NCBI RefSeq assembly: GCF_013085255.1
Contig: NZ_JABFCX010000002.1
Coordinates: 186,001-250,000, forward strand
Source of the DNA: Parvularcula mediterranea
Lineage (GTDB): Bacteria; Pseudomonadota; Alphaproteobacteria; Caulobacterales; Parvularculaceae
Direction: 5' to 3'
DNA length: 64,000 nucleotides
Made by a program: the position numbers and the translations under genes
Notes under the pieces: model-generated
Database searches by the model: none
What the model was told of the DNA's origin: nothing
Seen by the model: the letters and a program-made list of their open reading frames with translations, nothing else
Part shown: positions 1 through 7,020 of the stretch, piece after piece
How positions within the stretch are numbered: the stretch's first letter is position 1
How the letters are laid out: every line of letters starts with the position of its first letter

Positions 1-450
1 TGTTATCGTTTCGGCCTGGGCATGCGCCGTGAGCAACTGGGTCCTGAGCGCGTGATTGTCGATCAAGTCCACTTTGCCTGAGGAGATGAGCTCCTGAAGC
101 GTCGGCGGTGGCCCGGGAGGGATGCGGCCGCTGTCCAGCTTCTTCAGATCGGCCCACATAGCATCCGGATCGACAGGCCCCTCTCCGCGCACCACCTCCA
201 GCACCCGTCCCGACGAGGCGACGAAGGCGCGATAGTCCGTGACTTGATTGTCCAGATTGGCTTCGATGGCTTGGTACTCGGCCGAAAGCTGCTGAAGATA
301 GCGATCCTGCTCGGCGTCGAGCGCGTTCTGTTCGTTCCAGTTCGAAACTTGGATGCCGATAAAAACGCCCACGATGACAATCGCAAGATCGACGCCGACC
401 GCGAACCAATTCTGGTTCCGCACATGCTCGGAAATCCGCCTTAGCAGCAT
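1..450 (-). CDS. Membrane-anchored protein, DUF6090-like, truncated by window edge
   Basis: The reading frame opens with ATG at 450, behind a good Shine-Dalgarno (GGGAGAGAG, complement of about 452-460), and stays open to base 1, so the C-terminus lies outside the window. About 150 residues are visible. A basic N-terminus (MLLRRISEHVRNQNW) precedes one hydrophobic helix at about residues 16-36 (VDLAIVIVGVFIGIQVSNW), followed by a predicted cytosolic or periplasmic helical part. The VGVFIGIQVSNWNEQ segment is typical of small proteins annotated DUF6090; that assignment is from pattern memory. No enzyme motif is visible and the function is unknown. Confidence 0.7.
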   Translation of the reverse strand, partial: MLLRRISEHVRNQNWFAVGVDLAIVIVGVFIGIQVSNWNEQNALDAEQDRYLQQLSAEYQAIEANLDNQVTDYRAFVASSGRVLEVVRGEGPVDPDAMWADLKKLDSGRIPPGPPPTLQELISSGKVDLIDNHALRTQLLTAHAQAETIT

Positions 451-521
451 CGCTCTCTCCCCTTGAGGCAGGAGCCTGTCCCGTTTCCCCGTCCGCGCCA
501 AGCCCGCCTGTATCTCTGCCC

Positions 522-557
522 TTGACTCGTTTCGACGTTTATCTAATTATCAAATTA
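522..557 (+). promoter_or_regulatory. Promoter/operator of the sdpR-like gene, probably leaderless
   Basis: A -35 hexamer TTGACT (522-527) is followed after 16 bases by TAATTA (544-549). A start about 7 bases downstream would place transcription at or next to the ATG at 557, and no Shine-Dalgarno is present. TAATT (544-548) and AATTA (553-557) form an inverted repeat over the -10 region and start codon, a sensible operator for the encoded ArsR-type repressor. The promoter assignment is inference from sequence. Confidence 0.5.
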
Positions 558-871
558 TGAGCACGGTCTTCAAAGCCCTCTCTGACCCCACGCGGCGCAA
601 GGTGCTGGAGCTCCTGCGCAAGGGGCCTCACTCCGCAGGAGAGCTGGCGGAGCATTTCGCCGTCTCGAAGGCGACCATGTCCTCGCACTTCGCGGTGCTG
701 CGCGAGGCCGGACTCGTCGTGTCGGAGAAGGACGGCAAGCAGGTGATCTACCACCTCCGCCTGTCGGTGCTGGAAGATGCCCTCCTCGATTTCACCCGCC
801 TCTTCGGCTGGAGCCTCGCTCCGTCTGCGGAAGATAGCCCTAAAGGAGAGACCCATGACGAAACCCGGTAA
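557..871 (+). CDS. ArsR-family autorepressor, SdpR-like
   Basis: 104-residue winged-helix repressor. The N-terminus MSTVFKALSDPTRRKVLELL is the classic ArsR opening. The recognition region (about residues 28-60, AGELAEHFAVSKATMSSHFAVLREAGLV) and the wing (VVSEKDGKQVIYHL) follow. There are no metal-binding cysteines of the arsenic type, which fits the SdpR subgroup rather than a metal sensor. It overlaps the next gene by 17 bases, so repressor and membrane protein are probably translated from one message. SdpR represses its own sdpRI operon in Bacillus; the same logic here is inference. Confidence 0.88.
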   Translation: MSTVFKALSDPTRRKVLELLRKGPHSAGELAEHFAVSKATMSSHFAVLREAGLVVSEKDGKQVIYHLRLSVLEDALLDFTRLFGWSLAPSAEDSPKGETHDETR

Positions 872-1424
872 GGCGTCGATCAGCGTCGGCATCATAGCCC
901 TCGGCCTCCTCCTCGCAGGCGTCGCCGTGAAGCTGGCTGTCGGAACGAGCGAAGGCGCGCCAAGGCTCCTGACGATGGGCAGCTTCGGCCTCCTCCTCGC
1001 CGTCCTCGGCAATCTCGTGCCCAAGCTTGCTCCGCTCAGGGACGGTACCTCAGACTTTGGCTACCGCAATGCAGGCCGCGTCCTCTTCCTGACAGGGCTC
1101 GCGGTCCTCGGCACGGCCCTCCTCGCACCAGCGGAAGTGATGCTCTCCGCCGCTTCCCTCATCGGCCTGGTAGGGCTCGCGCTCGCAGGCTTTTCCGCCC
1201 TTCCCAGCAGCAGAAACAAGGACACCCAATCCATGCCCACACGCAGCGATCAGATGAAAACCGCGATCCTCCTGCTCTTCGTAGGTCTGGCAGGCGCCTT
1301 CGGCCTCATCCTCCTCGACCGCCTCTTCGGCGATCAGGTGGCCCAGTGGAGTGCAATTGTCTGGGTGCTGATCCTAGGCGTCGTGGCGACCACGAGGCTG
1401 TCGGACTTCAAGCGCAGGAACTAG
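855..1424 (+). CDS. SdpI-like multi-pass membrane protein
   Basis: 189 residues from ATG 855, chosen because AAAGGAG lies about 6 bases upstream; the frame is open further upstream but that part is antisense-like sequence. About six hydrophobic segments are visible. The motif GNLVPKLAPLRDG followed by GYRNAGRVLFLTGLAVLG resembles the SdpI signature (GNxxPK, then an R-x3-G-W/R helix). Partnership with an overlapping SdpR-like repressor supports the call. SdpI proteins act as immunity or signal proteins that titrate SdpR at the membrane; no toxin gene is seen nearby. It ends with a 4-base convergent overlap with the next gene. Confidence 0.6.
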   Translation: MTKPGKASISVGIIALGLLLAGVAVKLAVGTSEGAPRLLTMGSFGLLLAVLGNLVPKLAPLRDGTSDFGYRNAGRVLFLTGLAVLGTALLAPAEVMLSAASLIGLVGLALAGFSALPSSRNKDTQSMPTRSDQMKTAILLLFVGLAGAFGLILLDRLFGDQVAQWSAIVWVLILGVVATTRLSDFKRRN

Positions 1425-2797
1425 CCGCCAATCCGCTGGCACACGGGGGTCTCCGCCTCAGCCTTGCAGAAGGTCGGCGGCCCCGCCTCCCGCCAGTAGC
1501 GGATAAAGCCCTGGCTCTCGATGATGTCTGCGAAACGCTCCGTCTGCCGAGCGTCCGGCCTGAAGGGGTCAAAGAAGATGACCGAGGTCTCGAAGACACC
1601 GCCGTCAGTCTCCGCTTCGGCAACATCCAATGCGGCTTCCCACTCTCCCAGCCGGTCAAGCATGAAGTACGCAATCCACGCCGGCATTCCCTCGTCATAG
1701 GCTTCTCGCATGACCGGGACGGCTTGCGCGCTCGCTTCCTCCGTACCCACACGTTCGGCGTCGACGAAGACCATCATCGCTTCCTCCGAATTCGGGAACG
1801 GCGTCCGCGCCACCCACGCCTTGGCAGCTTCCCAGTCCCCCCGCTCAATCAGCGCAAAGAATTTCCCCATCCACGCGATAGGCGTCTCGAGCCCCAGATC
1901 CTCGAGGATGTAGTCGATCAGCCGCTCGCCTTCCTCGATGTCGCCAGCCTGGAGCGTGTTCATGGCGATCTCAGTCAAGACCGGCGGCGCGTTGGGATCG
2001 AGCCGCCGCGCCTCCTCCGACAATCGGAACGCCTCCTTGAACATGCCAAGCTCGCGATAATGCCCGGCGAACCAGATCAGGATCGTCGCATTCTCAGGGT
2101 CAGCCTCCAGCGCCTCGCGAAAGATCTCCTCTGAGCGAATCCAGTCGCCCTGCCGCTGGGCAATGTTGACCATCAGCGTCCGCGGCTCGGCCAGCGTCGG
2201 GTCGAGCGAAAGCGCCCGCTCAGCAGCCATCATCGCACGGTCCATACCTTCTGAAGGTGACACATCGGTCGAGTAGGTCGGATAGGTCGCCCACGCCGAT
2301 GCCAGCGCCGACCAGCCCTCAGCGAACTGAGGGTCACGCTCCACCACCTCGGTCAGCATCCTGACGGCACGGGCATTGGGCTCAGCCCCCCGCTGACGCC
2401 AAAGAGCCACACCGCGCTCATAAAGATCGAGCGCGATCCGGTCCTCGGTCAGCGGAGCTTCCTTCACCGGAGCGCCGGGAGTCCTGAGCACGAAGAATGC
2501 TAGCGCGAGAGCAACCGCAAACACCGCAAGCGCCGGGGCAGCAGGCCGCTGCCATCCCGAAGCCGTAACCGTCTCCGCCTTCTCACCACCACCCGGAGCC
2601 CGAGAGGCGATCCATCCGTCCAGCTCTTCCGGCAAGGCAAAGACAGTGCTCTTCGCCTCATGCATTTGGCGATGGACCGGCAGCGCCTCCTCCGCCTCCC
2701 AGCGGCGAGCCGTCCGCTCGCTGCAGCCAAGATAGGCAGCGATCCGCTTCCAGCCGATCAGCCGTCCTTCCGTCCGCAGCGCCGCAGCTTCGCTCAT
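1421..2797 (-). CDS. HTH - transmembrane - TPR protein
   Basis: 458 residues from ATG 2797. That start is preferred over an upstream in-frame ATG at 2830 because GAGGAGGG sits about 6 bases before it. The N-terminal 75 residues hold a MerR/excisionase-like helix-turn-helix (LIGWKRIAAYLGCSERTARRWE). One hydrophobic helix follows at about residues 91-106 (APALAVFAVALALAFFVL), then TPR-like helical repeats across roughly residues 125-400, for example AERALSLDPTLAEP and FREALEADPENATILI. This layout resembles CadC-like membrane-bound regulators with a TPR sensor domain. The target genes are unknown. Confidence 0.75.
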   Translation of the reverse strand: MSEAAALRTEGRLIGWKRIAAYLGCSERTARRWEAEEALPVHRQMHEAKSTVFALPEELDGWIASRAPGGGEKAETVTASGWQRPAAPALAVFAVALALAFFVLRTPGAPVKEAPLTEDRIALDLYERGVALWRQRGAEPNARAVRMLTEVVERDPQFAEGWSALASAWATYPTYSTDVSPSEGMDRAMMAAERALSLDPTLAEPRTLMVNIAQRQGDWIRSEEIFREALEADPENATILIWFAGHYRELGMFKEAFRLSEEARRLDPNAPPVLTEIAMNTLQAGDIEEGERLIDYILEDLGLETPIAWMGKFFALIERGDWEAAKAWVARTPFPNSEEAMMVFVDAERVGTEEASAQAVPVMREAYDEGMPAWIAYFMLDRLGEWEAALDVAEAETDGGVFETSVIFFDPFRPDARQTERFADIIESQGFIRYWREAGPPTFCKAEAETPVCQRIGG

Positions 2798-2970
2798 CGG
2801 GTCCCTCCTCGCCCGCCTATCGGTCGCCATTCGCCCCGGAACGTCAACTCCGGGATGCGGTCAGACGCGGACATCCAAGGCCAGACAAGGGTTTGCCGCC
2901 CATGCCGCCTTGCTGATGAGGAGGACCGAAGAGAGCCTCGACGGACACCGGATCACCAAAGGAGAGCCCG

Positions 2971-3795
2971 ATGCTGCCCTTCCCGAGAGCCCATTATTAC
3001 GTCCTCGCCTTTCTCGTCCTCACATTTATCGCCTTCTCCCCAAGCTATTTCCTGAGGCTCGGAGAAGCATCCTTCGCGCACCATCTCCACGGCATCACGG
3101 CGACCCTGTGGATCGTCCTCCTCGCAAGCCAGAGCTGGTCGATCCACAATGGGCGCTGGAAGGTGCACGCATGGTCAGGACGGATGGTCTTCATCCTCCT
3201 CCCCCTCTTCCTCGCCGGGGGCCTCCTCGCGACGAAGGCGACGCTCGTGAGGACAAGTGCCTTCAACGAGATGTTCGGAACCGCCCTCGCCTTCGCCGAC
3301 GTCTTCTCAACCGCAGGCTTCGCGCTCCTCGTCTGGCTGGCTCTCAGGCACCGCAAGACGCCCGACCTCCATGCGCGGTTCATGCTTGGCACGATCACGC
3401 CGCTGATCGGTCCGTCGCTGGCTAGGCTCTTTGCGAACTTCATCCCGCCCTTCGCCATCAGAGGTCCGGACCAGCTCTATAAGTTTGGCTGGGCCGTCGA
3501 TGCCGCCTTCTTGGTCGCGCTCCTGTTCTTCGCGGTGCTGATCATCGGCGACCTGCGGAAGGGGAAGCCTGCGTGGCCCTTCGTCTTCGCCCTCGTCATC
3601 AATCTCATCATGTGGATGGGCTACAAATGGATCGGCTACACCGACGCCTGGATCAGCGCGACGGAAGCCATGGCCCGCGTCCCCGGATGGCTCTGGATCG
3701 CCAGCGGCCTCGTCATGGGCATCGCCGCCGTCTACGACGGCTGGACCCGGCCCGCGTCGCCTAAGGCCCCGAGGGGCGCAGCAGCCCCCGCTTAG
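2971..3795 (+). CDS. Multi-pass inner-membrane protein, unknown function
   Basis: 274 residues starting at ATG 2971 after AAAGGAGAG with ideal spacing. About seven hydrophobic helices are visible. Several histidines lie in or near helices (HHLHGITATLWIVLL, then HNGRWKVHAWSGR), which is reminiscent of heme- or metal-binding membrane proteins, but I cannot assign a family. The C-terminus is basic and alanine/proline-rich. The 173 bases before it separate it from the divergent HTH-TPR gene, so the two could share a regulatory region. Confidence 0.75.
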   Translation: MLPFPRAHYYVLAFLVLTFIAFSPSYFLRLGEASFAHHLHGITATLWIVLLASQSWSIHNGRWKVHAWSGRMVFILLPLFLAGGLLATKATLVRTSAFNEMFGTALAFADVFSTAGFALLVWLALRHRKTPDLHARFMLGTITPLIGPSLARLFANFIPPFAIRGPDQLYKFGWAVDAAFLVALLFFAVLIIGDLRKGKPAWPFVFALVINLIMWMGYKWIGYTDAWISATEAMARVPGWLWIASGLVMGIAAVYDGWTRPASPKAPRGAAAPA

Positions 3796-3858
3796 GCCGG
3801 AACGCGAAGCGATCCTCCAACTTATCCCCCACCCCCCCAACTGCGCTACTCTCCAGAT

Positions 3859-4000
3859 GCGCGGCAGTCAGAAGGGCCTCCCGGTACCGTCGGCTTGAGG
3901 GGCTGCCGCACTTCCGGACTCCGTAGGCGGAGGGGTGCTGCCCTTTCGGCCCGATGGTCCATGGCAGGCGTGAGCTGGGGATCGGCCGTCTGTCATGCGC
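3859..4000 (+). ncRNA. Candidate structured RNA (rod-like, about 140 nt)
   Basis: This lies inside a 463-base stretch (3796-4258) with no convincing gene. Nested complementary segments give a long rod: 3859-3862 with 3997-4000, 3886-3893 with 3951-3958 (8 pairs), 3900-3903 with 3940-3943, 3908-3911 with 3935-3938, and a terminal hairpin 3919-3923/3928-3932. A large asymmetric bubble occupies about 3959-3980. Size and shape recall 6S RNA, but I recognise no conserved 6S sequence. A separate 9-bp hairpin lies at 4023-4045. Strand is assumed; the complement would fold similarly. Confidence 0.3.
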
Positions 4001-4204
4001 GAGCGCCGGAAGACGCCGCGCGGTGAGGCTTTGGGAAGCCTTCACGCGACTGCAACAGATCAATTCAGCCCTCAGCGGTCGCGAGCCGCGCGGCGGCCCC
4101 TTCTCTTCTCCCCAGTCCGCGCCCAGCGGATAAGAGCCATGCCTGCGGAACGGAACGCCAATCGATCCCTTGCTTCCCACAGCTCCGACGGAACTTTTTT
4201 GCAA

Positions 4205-4219
4205 GAACACTGCGAGAAC
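4205..4219 (-). promoter_or_regulatory. LexA (SOS) box 1
   Basis: GAAC-N7-GAAC, which is an exact GTTC-N7-GTTC on the minus strand. This direct repeat is the established LexA target in Alphaproteobacteria. It lies 40 bases before the ATG of the endonuclease III-like gene. Confidence 0.75.
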
Positions 4220-4227
4220 ATCTTGAA

Positions 4228-4242
4228 GTTCTCTTCTTGTTC
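4228..4242 (+). promoter_or_regulatory. LexA (SOS) box 2
   Basis: An exact GTTC-N7-GTTC on the plus strand, 8 bases after box 1 and in the opposite orientation, ending 16 bases before the start codon at 4259. Two exact boxes within 38 bases make chance occurrence unlikely. LexA bound here would block the promoter of the gene that follows. Confidence 0.8.
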
Positions 4243-4258
4243 TCATAGTCTGTTCACC

Positions 4259-5002
4259 ATGCAAGCGCCACTGACCTTCGCCGTCGACAACCGTCTTCCG
4301 GACATCCTCGAAAGGGTGACCCAGCTTCTGCCTAGGCTGCGTCCCCAAACGGCCACGAACCCGTTGGACCAGCTCCTCTACGGCGTCATCGCCCAGGGGC
4401 TTTCGTCTGCCGGGGCCACTGCCTGCTACCGCCGGGTGAAGGAGCGCTTCCCGAGCTTCTCCGCCCTGCGCGATGCCGAGCCCGGTCTGATCGAAGGTCT
4501 CATGGTGGGGGCGCCCTCCGCGGCACTCAAGGCTCAGGCGATCCCGGAAATCCTCCGGCTGATCGACGAGGCCTTCGGCAGCCTCTCGCTCGAGCCTCTG
4601 TCCAGGCTCGACCAGGAGCTGGCCTTGCGTTTCCTCACCCGACTGCCACGGGTGACTGAAGAGATCGCCGCGTCGGTGCTCCGTTTTACGGGCACCGACC
4701 GGCTGGTCCTTCACATCGACAAGGACGTCGCCCGCCCGCTGCGCAGGCTCGGGCTGGCAGAACAGGGCGCACCGCTTTCCGCCCTTCCCCGGCAGCTGAT
4801 CGAGCGTTCACCGGTCGCGTGGAGGTCGGAAGATTTCGCAGGCCTCAGCCGTGGCCTGACGCGCGTGGCGGACCGCTTCTGCCACCAGGGCCGCCCCGAC
4901 TGCGCAAGCTGCCCCCTCGCCAACCTTTGTCCGGCTGCGGAGAAAGCCGAAGCGAAGGTCGTGACCTTCCCCTTCGGCAAAGCGCGAAAGACCGCCGCGT
5001 GA
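4259..5002 (+). CDS. Endonuclease III-like HhH-GPD protein with [4Fe-4S] site, SOS-controlled
   Basis: 247 residues from ATG 4259; the frame is open upstream, but the two LexA boxes and the domain start argue for this ATG. The C-terminal cluster C208-x6-C215-x2-C218-x5-C224 has the exact spacing of Nth/MutY iron-sulfur sites. The helix-hairpin-helix region is altered: LPRVTEEIA (129-137) replaces LPGVGRKTA, so the hairpin glycines and the catalytic lysine (E135 here) are missing. The conserved aspartate is kept (HIDKD, D154). It may be a monofunctional glycosylase, a lesion-binding protein or an inactive paralogue. The family call is good; the activity is uncertain. Confidence 0.82.
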   Translation: MQAPLTFAVDNRLPDILERVTQLLPRLRPQTATNPLDQLLYGVIAQGLSSAGATACYRRVKERFPSFSALRDAEPGLIEGLMVGAPSAALKAQAIPEILRLIDEAFGSLSLEPLSRLDQELALRFLTRLPRVTEEIAASVLRFTGTDRLVLHIDKDVARPLRRLGLAEQGAPLSALPRQLIERSPVAWRSEDFAGLSRGLTRVADRFCHQGRPDCASCPLANLCPAAEKAEAKVVTFPFGKARKTAA

Positions 5003-5025
5003 TGCTCCGTGGTTGAAGCATTCGC

Positions 5026-5082
5026 CCACCTCTCCCTCCGGGAGAGGTCGAAGCCTTACAAAGGCAGGCTTCGGGTGAGGGC
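5026..5082 (+). repeat. REP-like palindromic unit
   Basis: Two adjacent hairpins: CTCTCCC/GGGAGAG around 5029-5046 and GAAGCCT/AGGCTTC around 5050-5072, ending GGGTGAGGGC. Sequences of the CACCTCTCC...GGGTGAGG type are common extragenic repeats in proteobacteria. It sits directly downstream of the endonuclease III-like gene and may act as a transcript end. Confidence 0.55.
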
Positions 5083-5106
5083 TTCGCAGCACGGGGCGCG
5101 CATGTC

Positions 5107-5202
5107 CTCTCGATGGATCCTGGATCAAGTCCAGGATGACGGGGTGGAGAAGCCACCGCTCAATGATCGTCATCCTGGACTTGATCCAGGATCCATTGAG
5201 AG
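5107..5202. repeat. 35-bp inverted repeat around a 26-base spacer
   Basis: Arms 5107-5141 and 5168-5202 are reverse complements with one mismatch. The core CATCCTGGACTTGATCCAGG is a dispersed extragenic element seen in many alphaproteobacterial genomes (recalled, not searched). It lies between convergent genes and would form a very stable cruciform or RNA hairpin. Confidence 0.8.
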
Positions 5203-5256
5203 CGTCAGCGACCAAAACGAAAAGCGCGCGCAAGCGCACCAAAACCCGCCTCTCCC

Positions 5257-6027
5257 CTAAACCCGCCCCATCAGCACACCGCGGAAAACCGCCAACTTCT
5301 GCGCCAGAGGATTCTTCACCCGAGAAACCTTCCCGCCCTTGGCCTTCGCCAACACAAGCGGCAGAGCAGGAAGCGCCAGCACCTTATCCCCGCGCTCCTT
5401 CCGGTAGCCTACAATCCTCTCAGCAAGAGCTGGCTCGAGGGAATGATCCTGCCCCAAGGCCCGCGAAAACCGCCGTGCCGGGGGCTCCGTCCCGTCCTCG
5501 CCGGGAATGGCATCGGCATCAGGAGCTGAGCGGGCTAGCGCATAAAGCGTCAGCCCCTCACCGCCTGAGGGACAACCAGCCAGCGCACCCAGCGCTTCAG
5601 CCAGCCCTCCGTAAACGGACTGACGAGCCGCCACAGCTGTATCGATGGAGTTGTCAGCGCCATTGGAGAGAAACCCCTCCATCCCATCGGCCATAGCTTC
5701 GAGGGATTGGCGCACGTCTGAGGACTGGCGAAGCGTCACCGCCATCGCCCGCACCACGGGATGCTCCCGCACCGAACCGTCGCCGAAGACTTCGTCCAGC
5801 GCCTCGCGCCACCACTGAAGCCTGATCCGCCCAAGCATCCCGTTCGACACCCGCGCAGGGGCACCGATCACCTCAGCCGCGTAGCCGAGAACGGCCAGCC
5901 AGCCGCCGCGCGCTTCATCGGGAACGTAAGGAAGAACGAGCCCCCAATCGGGCTCGAAGGCCTCCACCTGCGTGAGCAGATAGGAGGCATCCTGAGCATC
6001 GAGCGGAGAAAACCGCTCAGGCCTCAC
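5257..6027 (-). CDS. Squalene/phytoene synthase-family protein (NDUFAF6-like)
   Basis: 256 residues. LGRIRLQWWREALDEVFG (about 65-82) is the signature of the squalene/phytoene synthase fold in the NDUFAF6 (C8orf38) branch. The aspartate-rich DxxxD metal motifs of true squalene or phytoene synthases are not evident, so prenyl-transfer activity is doubtful. Eukaryotic NDUFAF6 assists complex I assembly; the bacterial role is not established. The start overlaps the secF stop by 4 bases, so it is probably the last gene of the yajC-secD-secF operon. Confidence 0.75.
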   Translation of the reverse strand: MRPERFSPLDAQDASYLLTQVEAFEPDWGLVLPYVPDEARGGWLAVLGYAAEVIGAPARVSNGMLGRIRLQWWREALDEVFGDGSVREHPVVRAMAVTLRQSSDVRQSLEAMADGMEGFLSNGADNSIDTAVAARQSVYGGLAEALGALAGCPSGGEGLTLYALARSAPDADAIPGEDGTEPPARRFSRALGQDHSLEPALAERIVGYRKERGDKVLALPALPLVLAKAKGGKVSRVKNPLAQKLAVFRGVLMGRV

Positions 6028-7010
6028 GGGCGAGCGTCTGCCTCGGCATTCGCCGCAGAGCCACCCGGCGTCCAGTCACGCTTCACGCCAGTCATGAGGA
6101 GAAGCGGCGATGCGATGTAGACGGTCGAATAGGTCCCGACGATGACACCCCAGATCAGCGCGAAGCTGAATCCGCGGAGCACTTCGCCGCCGAACAGGAA
6201 CAGCGAGACAACGGCAAGAAGCGTCGTCAACGAGGTCATGATCGTCCGGCCAAGGGTCTGGTTCACCGACAAGTTGACCACGTCCTTGAGGTCCATCGCC
6301 TTGAACTTGCGAAGGTTCTCACGGATCCGGTCATAGATGACGACCGTGTCGTTCATCGAGTAACCGATGATCGTCAAAAGCGCCGCGATGATCGCGAGGC
6401 TGAACTCGAACTGCGTGATGCAGAAGACGCCAATCGTCAGGATGACGTCGTGGGTCAGCGCGAGGATCGCGCCGATCGAGAACTGCCACTCGAACCGGAA
6501 CCAGATGTAGACGAGCATCAGGCCGATCGCGACAACCAGCGCCGTGACGCCTGCCTGCACGAGCTCTCCGGAAACGGTCGGGGTCACCGAGTCGACCCGG
6601 CGCATCTCAATCTCCGCGCCGAGGGCTTGGCGCAGGACTTCCTGCACCTCGCCAGCAACAGCGGCCTGGCGTTCCTGGCCGCCATCTTCTTCGCTGATCG
6701 CTTCGACGGAGACGACAATGCCGTCCTCCGCGCCCGCAGTGCCGCCGATCGTCTGGACCTGCACGTCGCCGAGGCCAAGTTGGCCGGTCGCTTCACGCGC
6801 GTCGGTGAGGCTTTGCTCCGTGAACACCTGACCCGGCGCAGGACCAACCTCGACGGTCACGCCGCCACGGAAGTCGATGCCGAAGTTGAGGCCAAGCGTG
6901 AAGAACGCCGCGATGGAGCCGACGATCGCCAGCGTACTGAAGATCTGGGCGATGCCGCGGAACTGGACGAAGTCGATCTTCGTGTTCGATGGGACGAGCT
7001 GAAATGCCAT
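6024..7010 (-). CDS. secF: Protein translocase subunit SecF
   Basis: 328 residues from ATG 7010, chosen because GAGGAGG sits about 6 bases upstream; the frame extends further but overlaps secD. It has an N-terminal membrane helix (IFSTLAIVGSIAAFFTLGLNFG), the FRGGV motif opening the P1 periplasmic domain, then five more helices containing GYSMNDTVVIYDRIRENL and NQTLGRTIMTSLTTLL, both SecF signatures. It works with SecD and YajC on the periplasmic side of SecYEG, using proton-motive force. It follows secD after 10 bases. Confidence 0.97.
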   Translation of the reverse strand: MAFQLVPSNTKIDFVQFRGIAQIFSTLAIVGSIAAFFTLGLNFGIDFRGGVTVEVGPAPGQVFTEQSLTDAREATGQLGLGDVQVQTIGGTAGAEDGIVVSVEAISEEDGGQERQAAVAGEVQEVLRQALGAEIEMRRVDSVTPTVSGELVQAGVTALVVAIGLMLVYIWFRFEWQFSIGAILALTHDVILTIGVFCITQFEFSLAIIAALLTIIGYSMNDTVVIYDRIRENLRKFKAMDLKDVVNLSVNQTLGRTIMTSLTTLLAVVSLFLFGGEVLRGFSFALIWGVIVGTYSTVYIASPLLLMTGVKRDWTPGGSAANAEADARP

Positions 7011-7020
7011 GTCAGCCTCC

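Noticed and set aside
855-1424. Bacteriocin immunity/toxin system next to the sdpR-like gene
   Set aside because: Only repressor and SdpI-like protein are present; no SdpC-like toxin or SdpAB maturation genes are seen nearby.
3761-4714. 317-residue minus-strand frame across the gene-free stretch
   Set aside because: It overlaps the LexA boxes and the endonuclease III-like gene, has no ribosome site and no domain pattern.
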